DNA of 64,000 nt from Rhyzopertha dominica. Its lineage: Eukaryota > Arthropoda > Insecta > Coleoptera > Bostrichidae. Shown one piece after another: positions 49,056 to 60,802 of the stretch. The stretch spans positions 5,766,001 to 5,830,000 of the forward strand of contig QCXZ01000064.1 in the NCBI GenBank assembly GCA_025024175.1. Reading direction: 5' to 3'. Below the pieces are notes generated by a model. That model made no database searches and was not told the DNA's origin. It was given only the letters and a program-made list of their open reading frames with translations. How positions within the stretch are numbered: position 1 is the stretch's first letter; each line of letters opens with the position of its first letter. A program made the translations under genes and the position numbers.

Positions 49056-50585
49056 TAAAATCCTGGAAGACGGAAACAGTGTGCACTGTATACCTTTCAT
49101 TTGCGAGCTGCATTATCGGTCTGCTAAGCAAAAAAAATTTGATAAACAAGCTTTGTTCCGAAAAGAATTTCCAAATGCTTGGTTAATAATGTTTCATTAA
49201 TTCTGAGTATAACTATAGGTACAATACGCACTATTTTATCTTTTGAACACACAAGCTAGAAGCTTCTGATTGAATTTTTTTCCAAAATCCAACTCCACAA
49301 AAGTACTCGAAGCGTAATCACGTTTAATTAAATTGGAATCTATCTAAAAGACAGTAGAAGTTAACAAACTGCCAACTTACAACCCTGAAGATGCCATAGC
49401 GGATAATTTTACCGAAAAAGTGCGGAAGAACTTTACTGACAACGAAAATACTAAAACCTTTGAAAAAATATTCAACTGAAAAATTTCTTTGAATAATGAA
49501 TATATATTCTACTAGCGAACAGATTTTTAATTGGTGTATTATATCAATTCCGTTGAAGTTTCAATAATTGGCGTCGTAACCATAGATAGTAATGAATTGC
49601 GTCAATATAACAAACGTTGATTTGCGTACAGAGTACTCTTTCATAGCAGACGATTCCAATGATATGCTTTATTATATTCCCTGTGTACCCAAGGATTTAT
49701 CTCATTTATCACACCAATATAAACAACCAATCAATTCCTACGTTAAGCAACACTCATGCTGGAACAAACGTTTCATAAAAAAACAGCGTGTCGCATTCAA
49801 CATAACACTTTTAACGACCGCCAACTGAAAGGCTTTTCGGGAAACATGAGCCAGCCATAAATACGTTTATACAATTCCATTTGGCATCGTAAAAGAGGTA
49901 TTTAACTGCAGCCATATTTTAAACAACAATTTTGACGCGTGAATCAGCGTGTAAAATCAGGATTTTATGGCAGGCTCTCTATTCGCAAAATGTGTGACGT
50001 TATATCATTATAATAATACAGAATGTGTGAACTAAAATTTTACCGCTTTAAAATCTCTTAATTTGTTCAAGCTTTGAAAGAGATCAATTTTAACTTGTAA
50101 GACGGCTTAAACTTTATCTTTGTGTCGCAGTTATTTCTGCATAGCAAGAGGGATCAGGTGGCATATTTGAATTTTGAACTTTTTTGAAAGCAACTTGATG
50201 TGGTAGAATTTAGATCTAGAAAGGATCCATTACATGCACAGCCAGGTCGGTAGATATAACTCCTTGGATACCTTTTTGTGGGGTCACTTAAAATCGTTAG
50301 ATAAGTTTGAGCACTGATTGTACTATTTGCATAGGTGGATACTTAATGACTCTGAAATGAAGGTAAGATTCGTTTCTCCTGAAAGCTAAATTGACCTGCA
50401 AATTGTAACTGGGACGCTCGATTTTGTATCAAAGTTACAACTCTTAGATCTTTAATAATTAAATGGATCGTAATCATCTTGCACAGCTAGAACTACAATA
50501 AAAAATAGATGACAGAAAAAAAACGACTTTAGTTCATGTTTGTAGAGTGATACTGCAGAATAACTACTATTTGACCACTAAAATA
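49056..50585. other. intron sequence, nothing recognised
   Basis: AT-rich. A 78-codon frame at 49592-49828 resembles nothing I know. Confidence 0.45.
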
Positions 50586-50587
50586 TA

Positions 50588-52252
50588 CAGGGTCGCTACA
50601 AAGTATAGAACTAGCAGAATATTTCAGGTTCTGTTCGACCGCATTTCCTCGATTTTTTTCAACTTCGTGTCAGCTCTCGTTTCAGATATATAGGCGCAAG
50701 TTGCATTTTTAAATAGGGAAGGTACGTCATTGGAAAAGATATTTTTTCCTCATTATAAAAATGTATCACTCTTGTACAATTTATTGCTTCTGAGTTGAGA
50801 AAAGTATGATAACAAGCTTGGGTCTTGCAAAAAACTTCGGGATAAAAACCACATTCGTTATCGCTAAGTAAGAACAAAAACTCCAGGTGTCTCAATTTTC
50901 CTCGCAATGCCTCAGTTAACTGAACATGATCGTATCGAAATTTCGATGATGATTGGTTATGGAGATAGAATGCGAAGTTATTCGGAAGTAGTTGCACTCT
51001 ACAATGCAATTCATGAAGATCGTGAACCAATTGCCAGATCAACAGTTATTAAAACATTGTAACGTTTTGACGAAATCGGCGGTGTTAAAAAATCGTCAAA
51101 AACCAGGACGTCCAAAGGTTACTACGAGTGAGGAAAGTAGCTTGAATGTCCTTTTAGATGTGCAAGAGAATTCCAAGTGTTCCGTACAACAGCGTGCTCT
51201 CACTCACCATATTAGCAGAAGATCTGTCCAGAAAATTTTCAAAAAAGAGAGGTTTCATCCATACAAAATTCACTTATTACAAGAACTGAGCGAGATGATT
51301 TCGATCGTAAGATAGAATTTGCGAAACTGCTATGAACATGATAGATGAAAATAGAAACATTTTAAATTGGATTATGTTTTCTGATGAAGCGACTTTTTGC
51401 CTCAATGGTAATAAGAATGGACATAATTGCAGATATTGGTCGGACACAAATTCACATTGGATGGAGTCCACACACAACACCCTCAGAAAGTGAATGTCTG
51501 TGTGGTATTATCGGTGAACATATTATTGGGCCTTTTTTCATCGATTGAAATTTGAATGCGGCCAAGTACAAATGCCGCGCGTCCTTCTGAACAGATATTG
51601 TTTCAGCAAGATGGTGCACCGCATTATTTTGCAGTCAACGTTGGTAGACATTTGAATACGATATTTCCAGATAGATGGATTGGTAGGCACGGAGCGATAG
51701 AATGGCCAGCACGTTCCCCTGATCTGATGCCGCTTGATTTTTTTCCTGTGCGGGTTATCTAAAAAATCGTATTTATGCTGATCGGCCACATAATGCAGAA
51801 GATTTAAAAGAACGCATCAGGGCTTCCAAATATGCTACAATATGCTATGTACCCGATTCGCAATAAATTGATCAAACTAGACGAAAATTATCACCAGTCA
51901 AGGAAAAATAGCACCTGGCTTTTTTCCCATTTTACCGATAAAGAAGATTGTTTTTATTATTTCCGTTCTTTGTCAGGCTCAATTATTGTATATTTCTCAA
52001 CTCAGAAGTCAGAAGTAATAAATTGTAGAAGTGTGATACATTTTTGAAACACGAAAATATAGCGTTTTCAATGAGGTCCATTTTGACCCCCCTTCCCATT
52101 TAAAAAAATGCAACTTATGTCCATATCTTGGAAACGAGAGCTGTCACAGAGAAAATGCATTTTGATTACCCAATGCCCATGCACAATTTAAGAAAAATCG
52201 GTCGAACAGAACCCGAAATATCCTGCCGATTCCATACTTTGTAGCGACCCTG
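50588..52252 (+). mobile_element. DD41D mariner, copy 2: complete ends, long terminal inverted repeats (1665 bp)
   Basis: Both termini are intact (CAGGGTCGCTACAAAGTAT and its inverse) with TA on each side (50586-50587, 52253-52254). Each terminal inverted repeat is long, about 215-250 bp (50588-50803 and 52003-52252), diverged but alignable throughout. The transposase begins at the ATG 50907 (MPQLTEHDRIEISMMIGYGD) and has a stop and frameshifts. FSDEATFCLNG, FQQDGAPHYFAV and ARSPDLMPLDFF show the three catalytic Asp, with 41 residues between the last two. It is the reference copy in this window for the damaged copies at 37244 and 60803 and the deletion derivative at 7829. Confidence 0.87.
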
Positions 52253-52254
52253 TA

Positions 52255-53080
52255 TACATGACTTATTGTAGTTCTGTATAAGTATAATCCACTCGTGCGT
52301 TAAAAACATTATACAACCAATAACAAATTAACTAACCGTCCTTATTTAAACGCAGAACGAATCCTGGGAATAAATATCAAATAGTTGAAAAATGACGCGT
52401 ACAAAACGGACTTTACCACCTCCGTTTAGAAAAACAACTCCGGTATCTTGGGTATATTTGACTGTCCATTTTTTCTCCAAACAACTTGGTGTTTTGTCGA
52501 CAAACATTTCAGTAACGCACGCAAATATTTACACATCTAGGCGTAGCGATCTGGTTTATGAAACGCTTTGATCAACTTGAGAAATCCGATTTCGTAACAC
52601 ACCATACACGGCTTATGTAGTGAGCTCAGAAAAGTTGTATAAAATCGGTAAAAATTAGGGCATTTACTTTTCTGAAAACCTTTTACTTACGCATTCATTG
52701 AGCTAGCTTTCACGTACATGAAATGACTTAAAAATACATCACATGATATACGAGTCCCTACTACATTGAGCTATATGAAGAACTTTTTGGAGATCTTCAA
52801 AATATATTTTGGTTCAATAATAACGCTTATCTGCCAGTGGATGGCACAAAAGTGTTTCAAGAGGGTATTTCCGAAAATAATCGATTTCAGGATATACTGC
52901 ATCTAAGCTGTCTATGCAACCCTGGTGTCCAGGACACCACATTATTAAGTATCTAATAACTCTAATATAAAGACAAGCATTCGAGATGCCCCAATAATGA
53001 TACTATATACATAAAGTATTAGAGTTTCAGAAATAGGAAATATTCGACCTTTTCATTTAATAAATTATGTAAACTTTTTT
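52255..53080. other. intron sequence, nothing recognised
   Basis: AT-rich, no supported features. Confidence 0.45.
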
Positions 53081-53082
53081 TT

Positions 53083-53128
53083 CAGTGCCAAGCTTTCGTC
53101 TTTTATTTGAGACATCATCAGGGCTTCT
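53083..53128 (-). ncRNA. hammerhead-like motif on the sbb-sense strand
   Basis: On the minus strand: GCC, then CTGATGA intact, one extra T, GTCT/AGAC as stem II around an A-rich loop, GAAA, a minimal AGCT stem III, and GGC pairing with the first GCC as a three-base stem I. The extra base between core and stem II and the very short stem I make activity doubtful. Unlike the ribozyme at 16901 it is in the sense of the sbb transcript. Probably a fragment of a Penelope-like terminal repeat. Confidence 0.35.
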
Positions 53129-53699
53129 ATATACAATAAATTTACAATGAAGTAAACACATAACTACAGTAAAAGGTTTTACGTGAAACTTACCGAAAGT
53201 AAGATTAATTTTAAGGCGTTTTATGCTGTGAATTATCTTTCCCAGATACCATGCAATTTTCTTCTTCTTCTGTTTCAGTATTAACAAGGAATAGATTAAT
53301 TAATCATAAAACCATTAAAAATACAACTTAAAATTGTACGTGTAAATTCAGCACAACAAGAAAACCAAATATAGACATTGTCAGTATGTCGGCGTCAAAA
53401 ATCACAGCCTTCCACCAGAGCAATGTTTTGTGGTAAGTAGCCCATAATTAATAGACAAAAGTCCATTAAAGGAAACAAACAAATAAAAGTTGCTGCACAC
53501 ATTTTTTGTGCGGTATTTTCGTATTCTAGCTGCTGCTTATTTATTTTTTTATTCTTGGATCATGTTAATTACTACCTTCGTTAAACACTATCCTCATACT
53601 AAGCCTTCTTGGATGGTACTAGTTTCAAAATCAAAAGCAGCTAACCCAACCTGTATTTCATAACAGGTAGACGTTACCCTAAGCCTCATTCAAACGGTA

Positions 53700-54570
53700 C
53701 ATCAATACGCAAACACATCAAATCCACTCCGTAGAGGATTTATGGATGAACTTATCAAAAGCCTTTGATAAATCATGTTTACTTGAAAATCTTTGTCTAA
53801 GGCTTCAGCTATTGCAATTTGAAACAAATTAGTGGTTTAAATAAGAATTTAGATGGCAATGCCATCTGTCAGCTACCTTAACGGGTACTACTTCCTAAAG
53901 GAAGTGACCTGTAGCCTGACAAATTGGCATGCATTTGCATACTTCAATTTGACAGCAGGCCCCCCGGCACTCTTTGCAAGCGGGCAAGAACCGACATACA
54001 TTAAAATGCATGTCTATGCTGTGCTGCCTGCACCGCAACCAACTGCAGATAGATCTATTTCGCTATCATTAAAGCTCATCAGTGCAGTTTAGGTCTAGTA
54101 CATACAGCACGGGATAGAACTGGTTTTGCCTATATACCAAAGCAATGGTATGATTTAAGTAAGGATTTAGATGGCAATGCCATCTGTCAGCATTACACTG
54201 AGATGATGACAAAGCCACCTAGCTACCTTAACGGGTACTACTTCCTAAAGGAAGTGACCTGTAGCCGTTAAGGCAGCTAGGTGGCTTTGTCATCATCTCA
54301 GTGTAATGCTGACAGATGGCATTGCCATCTAAATTCTTACTTACATCATACCATTGCTTTGGTATATGTATAGGCAAAACCAGTTCTATGCCGTGCTGTC
54401 TGCACTTGATCTAAACTGCAATGATGAGCTATAATGATAGCGAAATAGCTCTATCTGCAGTTGGTTGCGGTGCAGATATCACGGCATAGACATGCATTTT
54501 AAATTAGTGGTTGTTGATCTGCAACGAATTAATCCATTCCGAAAAAAGGTAATATGATTATGAACCGGTC
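53700..54570 (-). mobile_element. LINE reverse transcriptase relic, split by a palindromic insertion
   Basis: Minus-strand pieces flank the insert: GLIRCRSTTTNL (54501-54560), then FQIAIAEALDKDFQVN and DLSKAFDKFIH (53740-53837). Together they give the usual order ..G..RST..NL....A.ALD......YTD.SKAFD.. of jockey-type LINEs. Broken by frameshifts. Confidence 0.6.
53838..54500. mobile_element. 663-bp palindromic insertion with 12-bp target duplication
   Basis: AAATTAGTGGTT occurs at 53826-53837 and 54501-54512 and bounds the insert. Most of it is one large hairpin: about 54002-54230 is inverted at 54265-54500 with few differences (for example GATGGCAATGCCATCTGTCA near 54172 against its inverse near 54310). 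The loop is itself a hairpin (ACTTCCTAAAGGAAGT, 54239-54254) between CTAC and GTAG. A second copy of the loop hairpin lies in the left part (53888-53903), with a shortened surround. There is no convincing ORF; the 79-codon frame at 53853 follows the repeat. Confidence 0.7.
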
Positions 54571-55038
54571 AAACGTTAGCCTTCTTCCAGAGCTCAAAAG
54601 GATGGTGTACTACACACAAATTAAATAATATGCACAGAAGAGCAGCGAATATTTTGAAGCAATCTCGGAAAAGGAATGCAGAAATATCATCCGACCTGTT
54701 GTTTTTTTTATTTTTAACACAGCCTGCACCCCTGAACACACAACCCCTCAGCACGTAAATATACAATTATTACTGACTTGACTTGCTGAAAAAAATCTGT
54801 AAAAGCTTTTAAGATCTTTAAGAAAGGGATCTTGAGGGACACCACATGTGGCAGGAAGAAAACTTGTACATAATTCTCCTGAAGTTAGTCAATTTTAATT
54901 ATTATTAATTACCTAATCAACATTTTTGTACCTTAACAAACATAATTTCCGATATTCTATAAAAAAAACACCCGATATTACCAATAAATTTGCACGAAAC
55001 GCACAAATACGAAAATAGTTGAAAATCGAACGACTCAC

Positions 55039-55383
55039 CTTAGGCTCCGTCTTGAACTTCTTCGGCGGCGGCGGTGACGAGCCGCCGTCGTCGGCGTTGA
55101 GCGTCGCCGCCGCCGGCTGCTGCTGCTGCTGCTGCAGGACCACCTGCTGCTGCACGGCCGTCCCCTTGGCCTGTTCGGGCTTGGCGGCCGAACCCTGGGC
55201 GGTGGCGGCCGCCGGGCTCGGGGGCGGCTGTCCGGGGGGCGGGGGACCGCCCGTCGCGACGGCCGGCGTCGGCGGACCCGGGCCCGTCGACGCCGGAAAC
55301 ACGGGTCTCTGAGGCGGCGGTTGCTGCGACGGGGCACTGACGCGCACTACACCGTTCACTTCTGCTGTCTGCGGCACTACACA
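55039..55383 (-). CDS. sbb: sbb coding exon, proline/alanine/glutamine-rich
   Basis: 345 bp, phase 0 at both ends. The acceptor is ..TTTTTTTCCAG and the donor GTGAGT. It encodes about residues 201-315. It starts CVVPQTAEVNGVVRVSAPSQ, then is GC-rich and low in complexity (P/A/G runs, QQQVVLQQQQQQPAAATLN). It ends DDGGSSPPPPKKFKTEPK, which recalls the LLKKVKSEK segment of ZNF609 at the same place. The high GC makes long shadow frames on both strands; the one kept is the only one that keeps phase with the neighbouring exons. The 44.6-kb intron follows it. Confidence 0.88.
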
Positions 55384-56049
55384 CTGGAAAAAAAAGAATT
55401 TTCGATTAATTTCATCGAAAAAGTGTTTCTTCTTAATTTTATCAAAAAAATGTATTTTTCACTGATAGATTTCCTAGTCATAATTTAATACTCGTGCAAT
55501 TTAAAAATCTAGAAATAGAAGATGTGCTGGCGGGAAATTCAAAAACTAAAAGTTTTGAATAGTAAAGATGGAAATAATAACGATAAAAATAGTAGCAAAC
55601 AGACATGATAGTACGTAAATAATTATTATGTGAAACGTTTTCAACCTTTTCGTTCTTTTCTACGTGTACTATGACTTCAAACGAGAAAATATCATTTGAG
55701 TATCTAAAGCATAATATTTTGCATGAATATTAACCCTTCCATAGCCCCAATTAGATATTTTGTCCGCAAAGATTACAATTTCAGAAGTGAACTATAAGCT
55801 GCCATACATTTGCGTAAAAATCATCGATCGCCACTTGCTCTTGCTTCTAGTGTAAATAGTTTTGTCACCCAAAGAGGATTAACCAAAAAAATGAGGACAA
55901 CAACATAAAATATGGATACTGACAACTTGTTTAAATTAGCAGCCCCAAATATTTGTGCAGAAAACAGACGCTAAATTAATTTTATACCACTTGAAAACGT
56001 TTTTTTAAATTCAAACCTAAGAATCAATTAAAAAAGGACACACTTAGAA
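55384..56049. other. intron sequence, nothing recognised
   Basis: AT-rich intron sequence between sbb exons, no supported features. Confidence 0.45.
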
Positions 56050-57110
56050 AGCGCACAGTATAGAAGTTAATGAACTTATAAGAGGAGCTAAAAGTACGGC
56101 TTGGAAGGAATGTGGAACAAAAATGAAGGAAAACAACAAATCAAACCAAAAACTATTTTATAAACTACTCAAGAAAGTCAGAGACGACAAAAACCAATCG
56201 AGGCGAAGTACCGATAGAAAACAATGAAATACTGAACAGATGGATGAATATTTCAAAAGGAAAGTGAAACAAATCGCACAGAAAACAATGAAACGAGTTA
56301 TAGAGAGGTCCCAGAAGAACAACAGAATCATGTAAAAGAGGAGTAAGTAAAAAAGACCATAAAGAGAAGTAAGCTACTAAGCAAGGCCAATTTGCACTAG
56401 AAACGTTAAAAATATGAAATCAGATTGGAGATAATGCTAACAAAAATAGTTGATATGGCATGGCTTAAAAGAGCTGTCCTGTAGGGCATAAAAGAATGTG
56501 GGAATTGTAGAGAAATTACACTATAATTACTAAGTATAGTAGTAAAGGTATAGAAAAGTTTGATGGCAGCAAGACTAAGAAGGAGGAGCACCCAGCACCA
56601 TAATATAGGTATTAAACAAACTGCCCAAAAGATAAGAACAGAAAAAGGAACCTGTTTAGCATTTTTGGACTTGGAGAAGGCATTTGATAACGACCCTATA
56701 AAAGTTGTTTGGAAAAGTGGGATACATAACAAGCCGAGAAAAAGCAAAGAGAGTCTAAACAGAAAAACAAAAAAATACATTACGACAAGCAACATAGAAT
56801 CAACGAATGCATAGGTTGTGGATGGATTATTTTATCAAGGAAATATTGGGGAAACTACACAATAAGGTCAACACAGTTAAATTAGGGTACATTAAATATG
56901 GAAAAATTAGTATGGGAGAAAAACAACAAGGAAAAAAGAAGAAAGACCACAGAGATGGACACGACAGTGACAGAGCGTTGAAGAAAAGAAATCTGAAATG
57001 GTACAAAGCAAAAGGTGCAGCAAAGTACAAGACTAACATGAAGGAAACGATGCAACAAAAAGACAGTAACTGAGATATACTCCACATCTTTATACTCAAT
57101 AAGTGAAAAG
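56050..57110 (+). mobile_element. LINE relic (linker and reverse transcriptase)
   Basis: WKECGTKMKENNKSNQKLFY followed by KLLKKVR (about 56100-56185) is typical of the linker before the reverse transcriptase. Downstream, ECGNCREITL, ARLRRRSTQHHNIGIKQTAQ and FLDLEKAFDNDPIKVVWK (the LDLEKAFD..P motif) follow in order, then RLWMDYFIKEIL. This looks RTE- or Nimb-like rather than jockey-like. Stops and frameshifts; antisense to sbb. Confidence 0.55.
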
Positions 57111-57791
57111 CCTAATTAGTCGTACAGCTGGCGACGAATTTTGGGAACATATTTTAGGCAAGTTGTAATGTGAAAAAAATAGTATTCAATGGATAGGAGA
57201 ATCCTAAACCATGAGTCAGGCAGAGCGACTGGGATTATTTCGCAACTGCGTAGCATATTAAATCAACCACAAAAATATTGTTTTAGGCAAATTGGTATTA
57301 TTTTCATCTTTTACTTTAGCATATGTTTAGTTCAAATATAGAAACACCAGACTATTTATTCAATTTTTAAATATCACTTAACATCTCTGCATGTATTTAA
57401 TTAACAGACGCCAAACGTATATTTTAAGCTTTCTGAAAATTTTTGTCACATTCATTTAAAATATTTACTTGCATCAGGGAGTTATTAAAAACCGTTTAAT
57501 ACGCTGGCGATTTGCACACGTTTTAAATAGTAACTAATAAATATCCTATAAAAATTTCAGAATGTCTCAAGTAGGTATGTCGGCATTCGATAATTAAATA
57601 CGTTCAGAAGCGTCAGGTCAGGTTAGTTCAGATCAGATCAGATCACCTATACATAAATTAAAATAAAATAAAAAGGTAATTATTTACTATAGAGTCCCAT
57701 TACCTATCGAGCTCAAATTGTGCAAACGCCTAGAAAGTGGCCTTCAAAGCATGAATATGAAATCCGTTTTCAAAAAATTTATGCTTCAGTG

Positions 57792-58025
57792 TGGAACTAC
57801 TTTACGACGCGGAGTGTTCTCCCTTATGATGCGCAGTGTAGCATGCTCTTATCGTCCGGTCGTCCTATGCGAATGCGTTTTCAAGCAGATTTGGGGGTTG
57901 TTTTTTAGCACGCGATTTTTCAGGCATTTCGGCCGTGTTTTTTGCATACGAAGAACACCGCGCATCGCAAAAAGACGACACTGCGCGGCATAAGAGAGAA
58001 CACTTTACGTTGTAAAGTAGTTCCA
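57792..58025. mobile_element. MITE with ~48-bp terminal inverted repeats (234 bp)
   Basis: Left TGGAACTACTTTACGACGCG, right (inverted) TGGAACTACTTTACAACGTA, continuing with GTGTTCTC.CTTATG..GCGCAGTGT. It lies 120 bp downstream of the donor of exon 58145-58528. The frames over it (57718-57993) are accidental. Confidence 0.7.
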
Positions 58026-58144
58026 AAATGAATAAAACACGTTCCCAAAATTCGTCATCAGCTCTTGGACCAAATGATTATAATACATCGCATCAACCTC
58101 CACTAGTGTAGGAAGTGAGCACTTTTCGCACTGTGACGACCTAC

Positions 58145-58528
58145 CTTCTGTCCAGCGGGTTTCTCGTGCTTATCCCTCGCCTTGTCCCGCCTGTGTCCGC
58201 TGGAGCCCCTCTTCCCCGCCGCCGGCGAGCCGCCCTGGGGGTGTTTCGCCACCCCCGGCGGTGCCAGCGGCGCACCCTTGCCCCCCGCCTCGCCGTCGAC
58301 GGTGCCATTCTGTTGCTGTTGCTGCTGCTGCTCGTTGGACTTCACGATCTCGTGTTTGGCCTCCGNCGTCTTCGTGCCCGGCTTCGTCCTCTTGATCTTC
58401 ATCTTGAGGCCCTTGTCGACCGTCGCGGAATGCTCGATGGCCATCTTGGCCGCCGCCGCCTTCCCTGAACTGGCCGTACTGCTGCTGTTGGCGTTGTTCG
58501 TGGCCATCGCGACGGTGCCACCAGCACC
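58145..58528 (-). CDS. sbb: sbb coding exon, lysine-rich with polyglutamine
   Basis: 384 bp, phase 0 at both ends. The acceptor is ..TATTTTGCAAAG and the donor GTAGGT. It encodes about residues 73-200. GAGGTVAMATNNANSSSTAS is followed by basic segments (KMKIKRTKPGTK, GHRRDKARDKHEKPAGQK) and a run of seven glutamines. It corresponds in position and composition to the long Lys/Ser-rich region that follows the N-terminal acidic block in ZNF608/609, probably disordered and nuclear. One N at 58367 gives one unknown residue. Confidence 0.87.
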
Positions 58529-60800
58529 CTTTGCAAAATATAGAAGAATATGTCTAGAGTTGCTCGTGTCCATCTTTAGAAATGATAGCAGGTGTGGCCT
58601 TTTTGCGTTAAATGCTTCATTTTAAACTGTCAGCGAATACAGAGTGTCCAAAGAAGCTTTAAACATTATACAAATTCCGTAATCCTGAAACAAGCTGTTT
58701 GTTTCTAGGGGGATACATTTAGATGGTAATAGCAAATACTTTACTCTGCAACTCTGCTAATAATTACCCCTTCCTAGTCCGCCCCTCTTCCCGCCAATTC
58801 ACAAGTCAAAAAATTTAAATGGAAAGCAAGTTTTTCAATGGAGAAGTTGCACAATTTTCAGAAACATGCTAGCTCGAAAGGACATCATATTTGTGGGTAT
58901 GATTAGAAATTTAAATTTCAGCCATGCCCCTAAAACAAGCTCTGACGTTAACGGCACGCGTGCGTGCTGTGTTGATAACCCGTTGCTAGCCTACAGGGTT
59001 GTGAAATGTACGATAGAGTCGATACGTTTAGTTTATACGATATTTGGACCTAAAAAAGTATGCAATAGGGCCCTTTCTCCTATCGGGGTATATTTCACTG
59101 TTTTGTGTTTTATCAGGCTTTTAGATTCGGTTCTATGATCTTGCTTTGTGCTCTGTCAGTTGCGGTTATGTCTTGAGTTCTTTGCATAAAGTTATTTTAT
59201 TTACCTGTCGCTATTTGTTTTTGGTAGATCTATTTATCGATAGATTCATAAAAAATAGAAAAGTGAACTTTTCAACACAGTTATACAACATGAAGGTACT
59301 TCCAATGCATCAAGTGTATGCCGTAATTAATGTGGTCTTGATAGTGATCTATAATGTGATGACGGAAATATCCATCGTGAGCTATTTCAGACATTTAATT
59401 AAGTGGTCTAAACATATTACAGAGTTTGCAACATTCACCTGGCAAACTTGAAATTTCTTCTGCATCAATCATCGTAACTAATTTGGACGCTGGCAAACAC
59501 CTAGACGTTATTTATTTCAATTCTGGCACGACCACAGCTATAATGACCCTGTTCTCGGCCATTGGCAAAGCGTCCAAAGCATTCTAAACGAGCCGTTGTC
59601 AACACGGATTTAGGACCACCGAAAATCTGTTTGGAACATACAGACGTTAATCATCAAAACGTAGATACTATTTTGTGAGCAACGTGCATCAAAGGTCGAA
59701 TGTTCTGTTGCATCTCATAGGTCAGATCACGAATAAAAAGGCTTGAATATGCCACGAAAAATGGAGCAACGATGGTATTATTATCAAAATGATTTAGAAT
59801 CCAAAACCTACTTAAACTGGTCTAGAACAAATAATTTACGAATCATTCATGTGATTACAACAGTTATTTGCCAGTAAATCAAGGATGGTACCTATGTTCT
59901 ATTTTTACTCGGTGGTGGTATATTATGATTCGCATAACTCCACTAAAAAGGACTCTACAAAAATAACCCTCTTCAGACAGAGGAAGAATAGAGATTTTAA
60001 ATAATATTATGTAAAGTTACATTTTTAGCTGCTAAATAATTTCTTATAATGGATTTTGTGAGGTCTGCAAATGTATTAATAATTATGCCCTACCCCAAAA
60101 AAGATAAAAATAGTTCGCAATTCATATTTTATTAAACCTATAATAACAGTTTCTTACCAGTGCTCAAAATCAGGTTTTCTTCTTATAACCACAGAAGNAG
60201 CGACNTCTAATTTCAACTGATGAAATTAATTTGAGCTCAGGTAGTTGGTAGCTCTGATGGTCTCTTCGGGACAAAACGAAAAACAACTTGAATATCGTTC
60301 CATAGATCAACCAACCCTTTTTCTTGTTACAAACAAAATGCCATGAGACTGGGAAATAATATAAAACCAGACATTCCGGAAAATTTAACAATTGTGACCT
60401 GTTGCCGGTAATCAACTGTGAACTTGACGAAAACTTAAAATTTTGCACTTTTTTTTCGAAAAAAGATTGTATCTTTAAAGACCTGTTTCTCGCTTATTGT
60501 TTGGCTTAGGAAAATTAATCTGTTTTATAAAAATTAGATTGTTTTTCCCAAAAACGCACATATATTGTCGGAAAACTAAAATATATGCGATAAAATGACT
60601 GTATTTTAAGAAATTAACCATCACCACTAAGTTAGCACAGGGTTCTCAGGGTTGCAAATCTGGATTTATATTTTCAGTAAAACACATAAACAAAAAACNG
60701 CTAGTAATTTATTTAATGTAGGTTCNACGTAAAGTTTGACTGGCTTAAAAAGGCTTAAAACCGAGCAAGCAATCTTTGCTCGAGTAGCCAAACGAAAAAG
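58529..60800. other. intron sequence, nothing certain
   Basis: Near 58640 ACAGAGTGTCCAAAGAAGC looks like a mariner-type terminus. Frames at 58866-59451 are not recognised. A few N occur near 60190-60730. Confidence 0.4.
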
Positions 60801-60802
60801 TA

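Noticed and set aside
53870..53918. Loop hairpin considered as a twister-type or hammerhead ribozyme
   Set aside because: The required core nucleotides are not present. Only the helices are convincing.
55019..55384. Long frames on the plus strand and in other minus frames over the GC-rich exon
   Set aside because: Shadows of the sbb exon 55039-55383. Only the chosen frame keeps phase with its neighbours.
57718..57993. 91-codon plus-strand frame
   Set aside because: Runs through the terminal repeats of a MITE.
58115..58625. Plus-strand frames with poly-Cys/poly-Leu
   Set aside because: Antisense of the polyglutamine part of exon 58145-58528.
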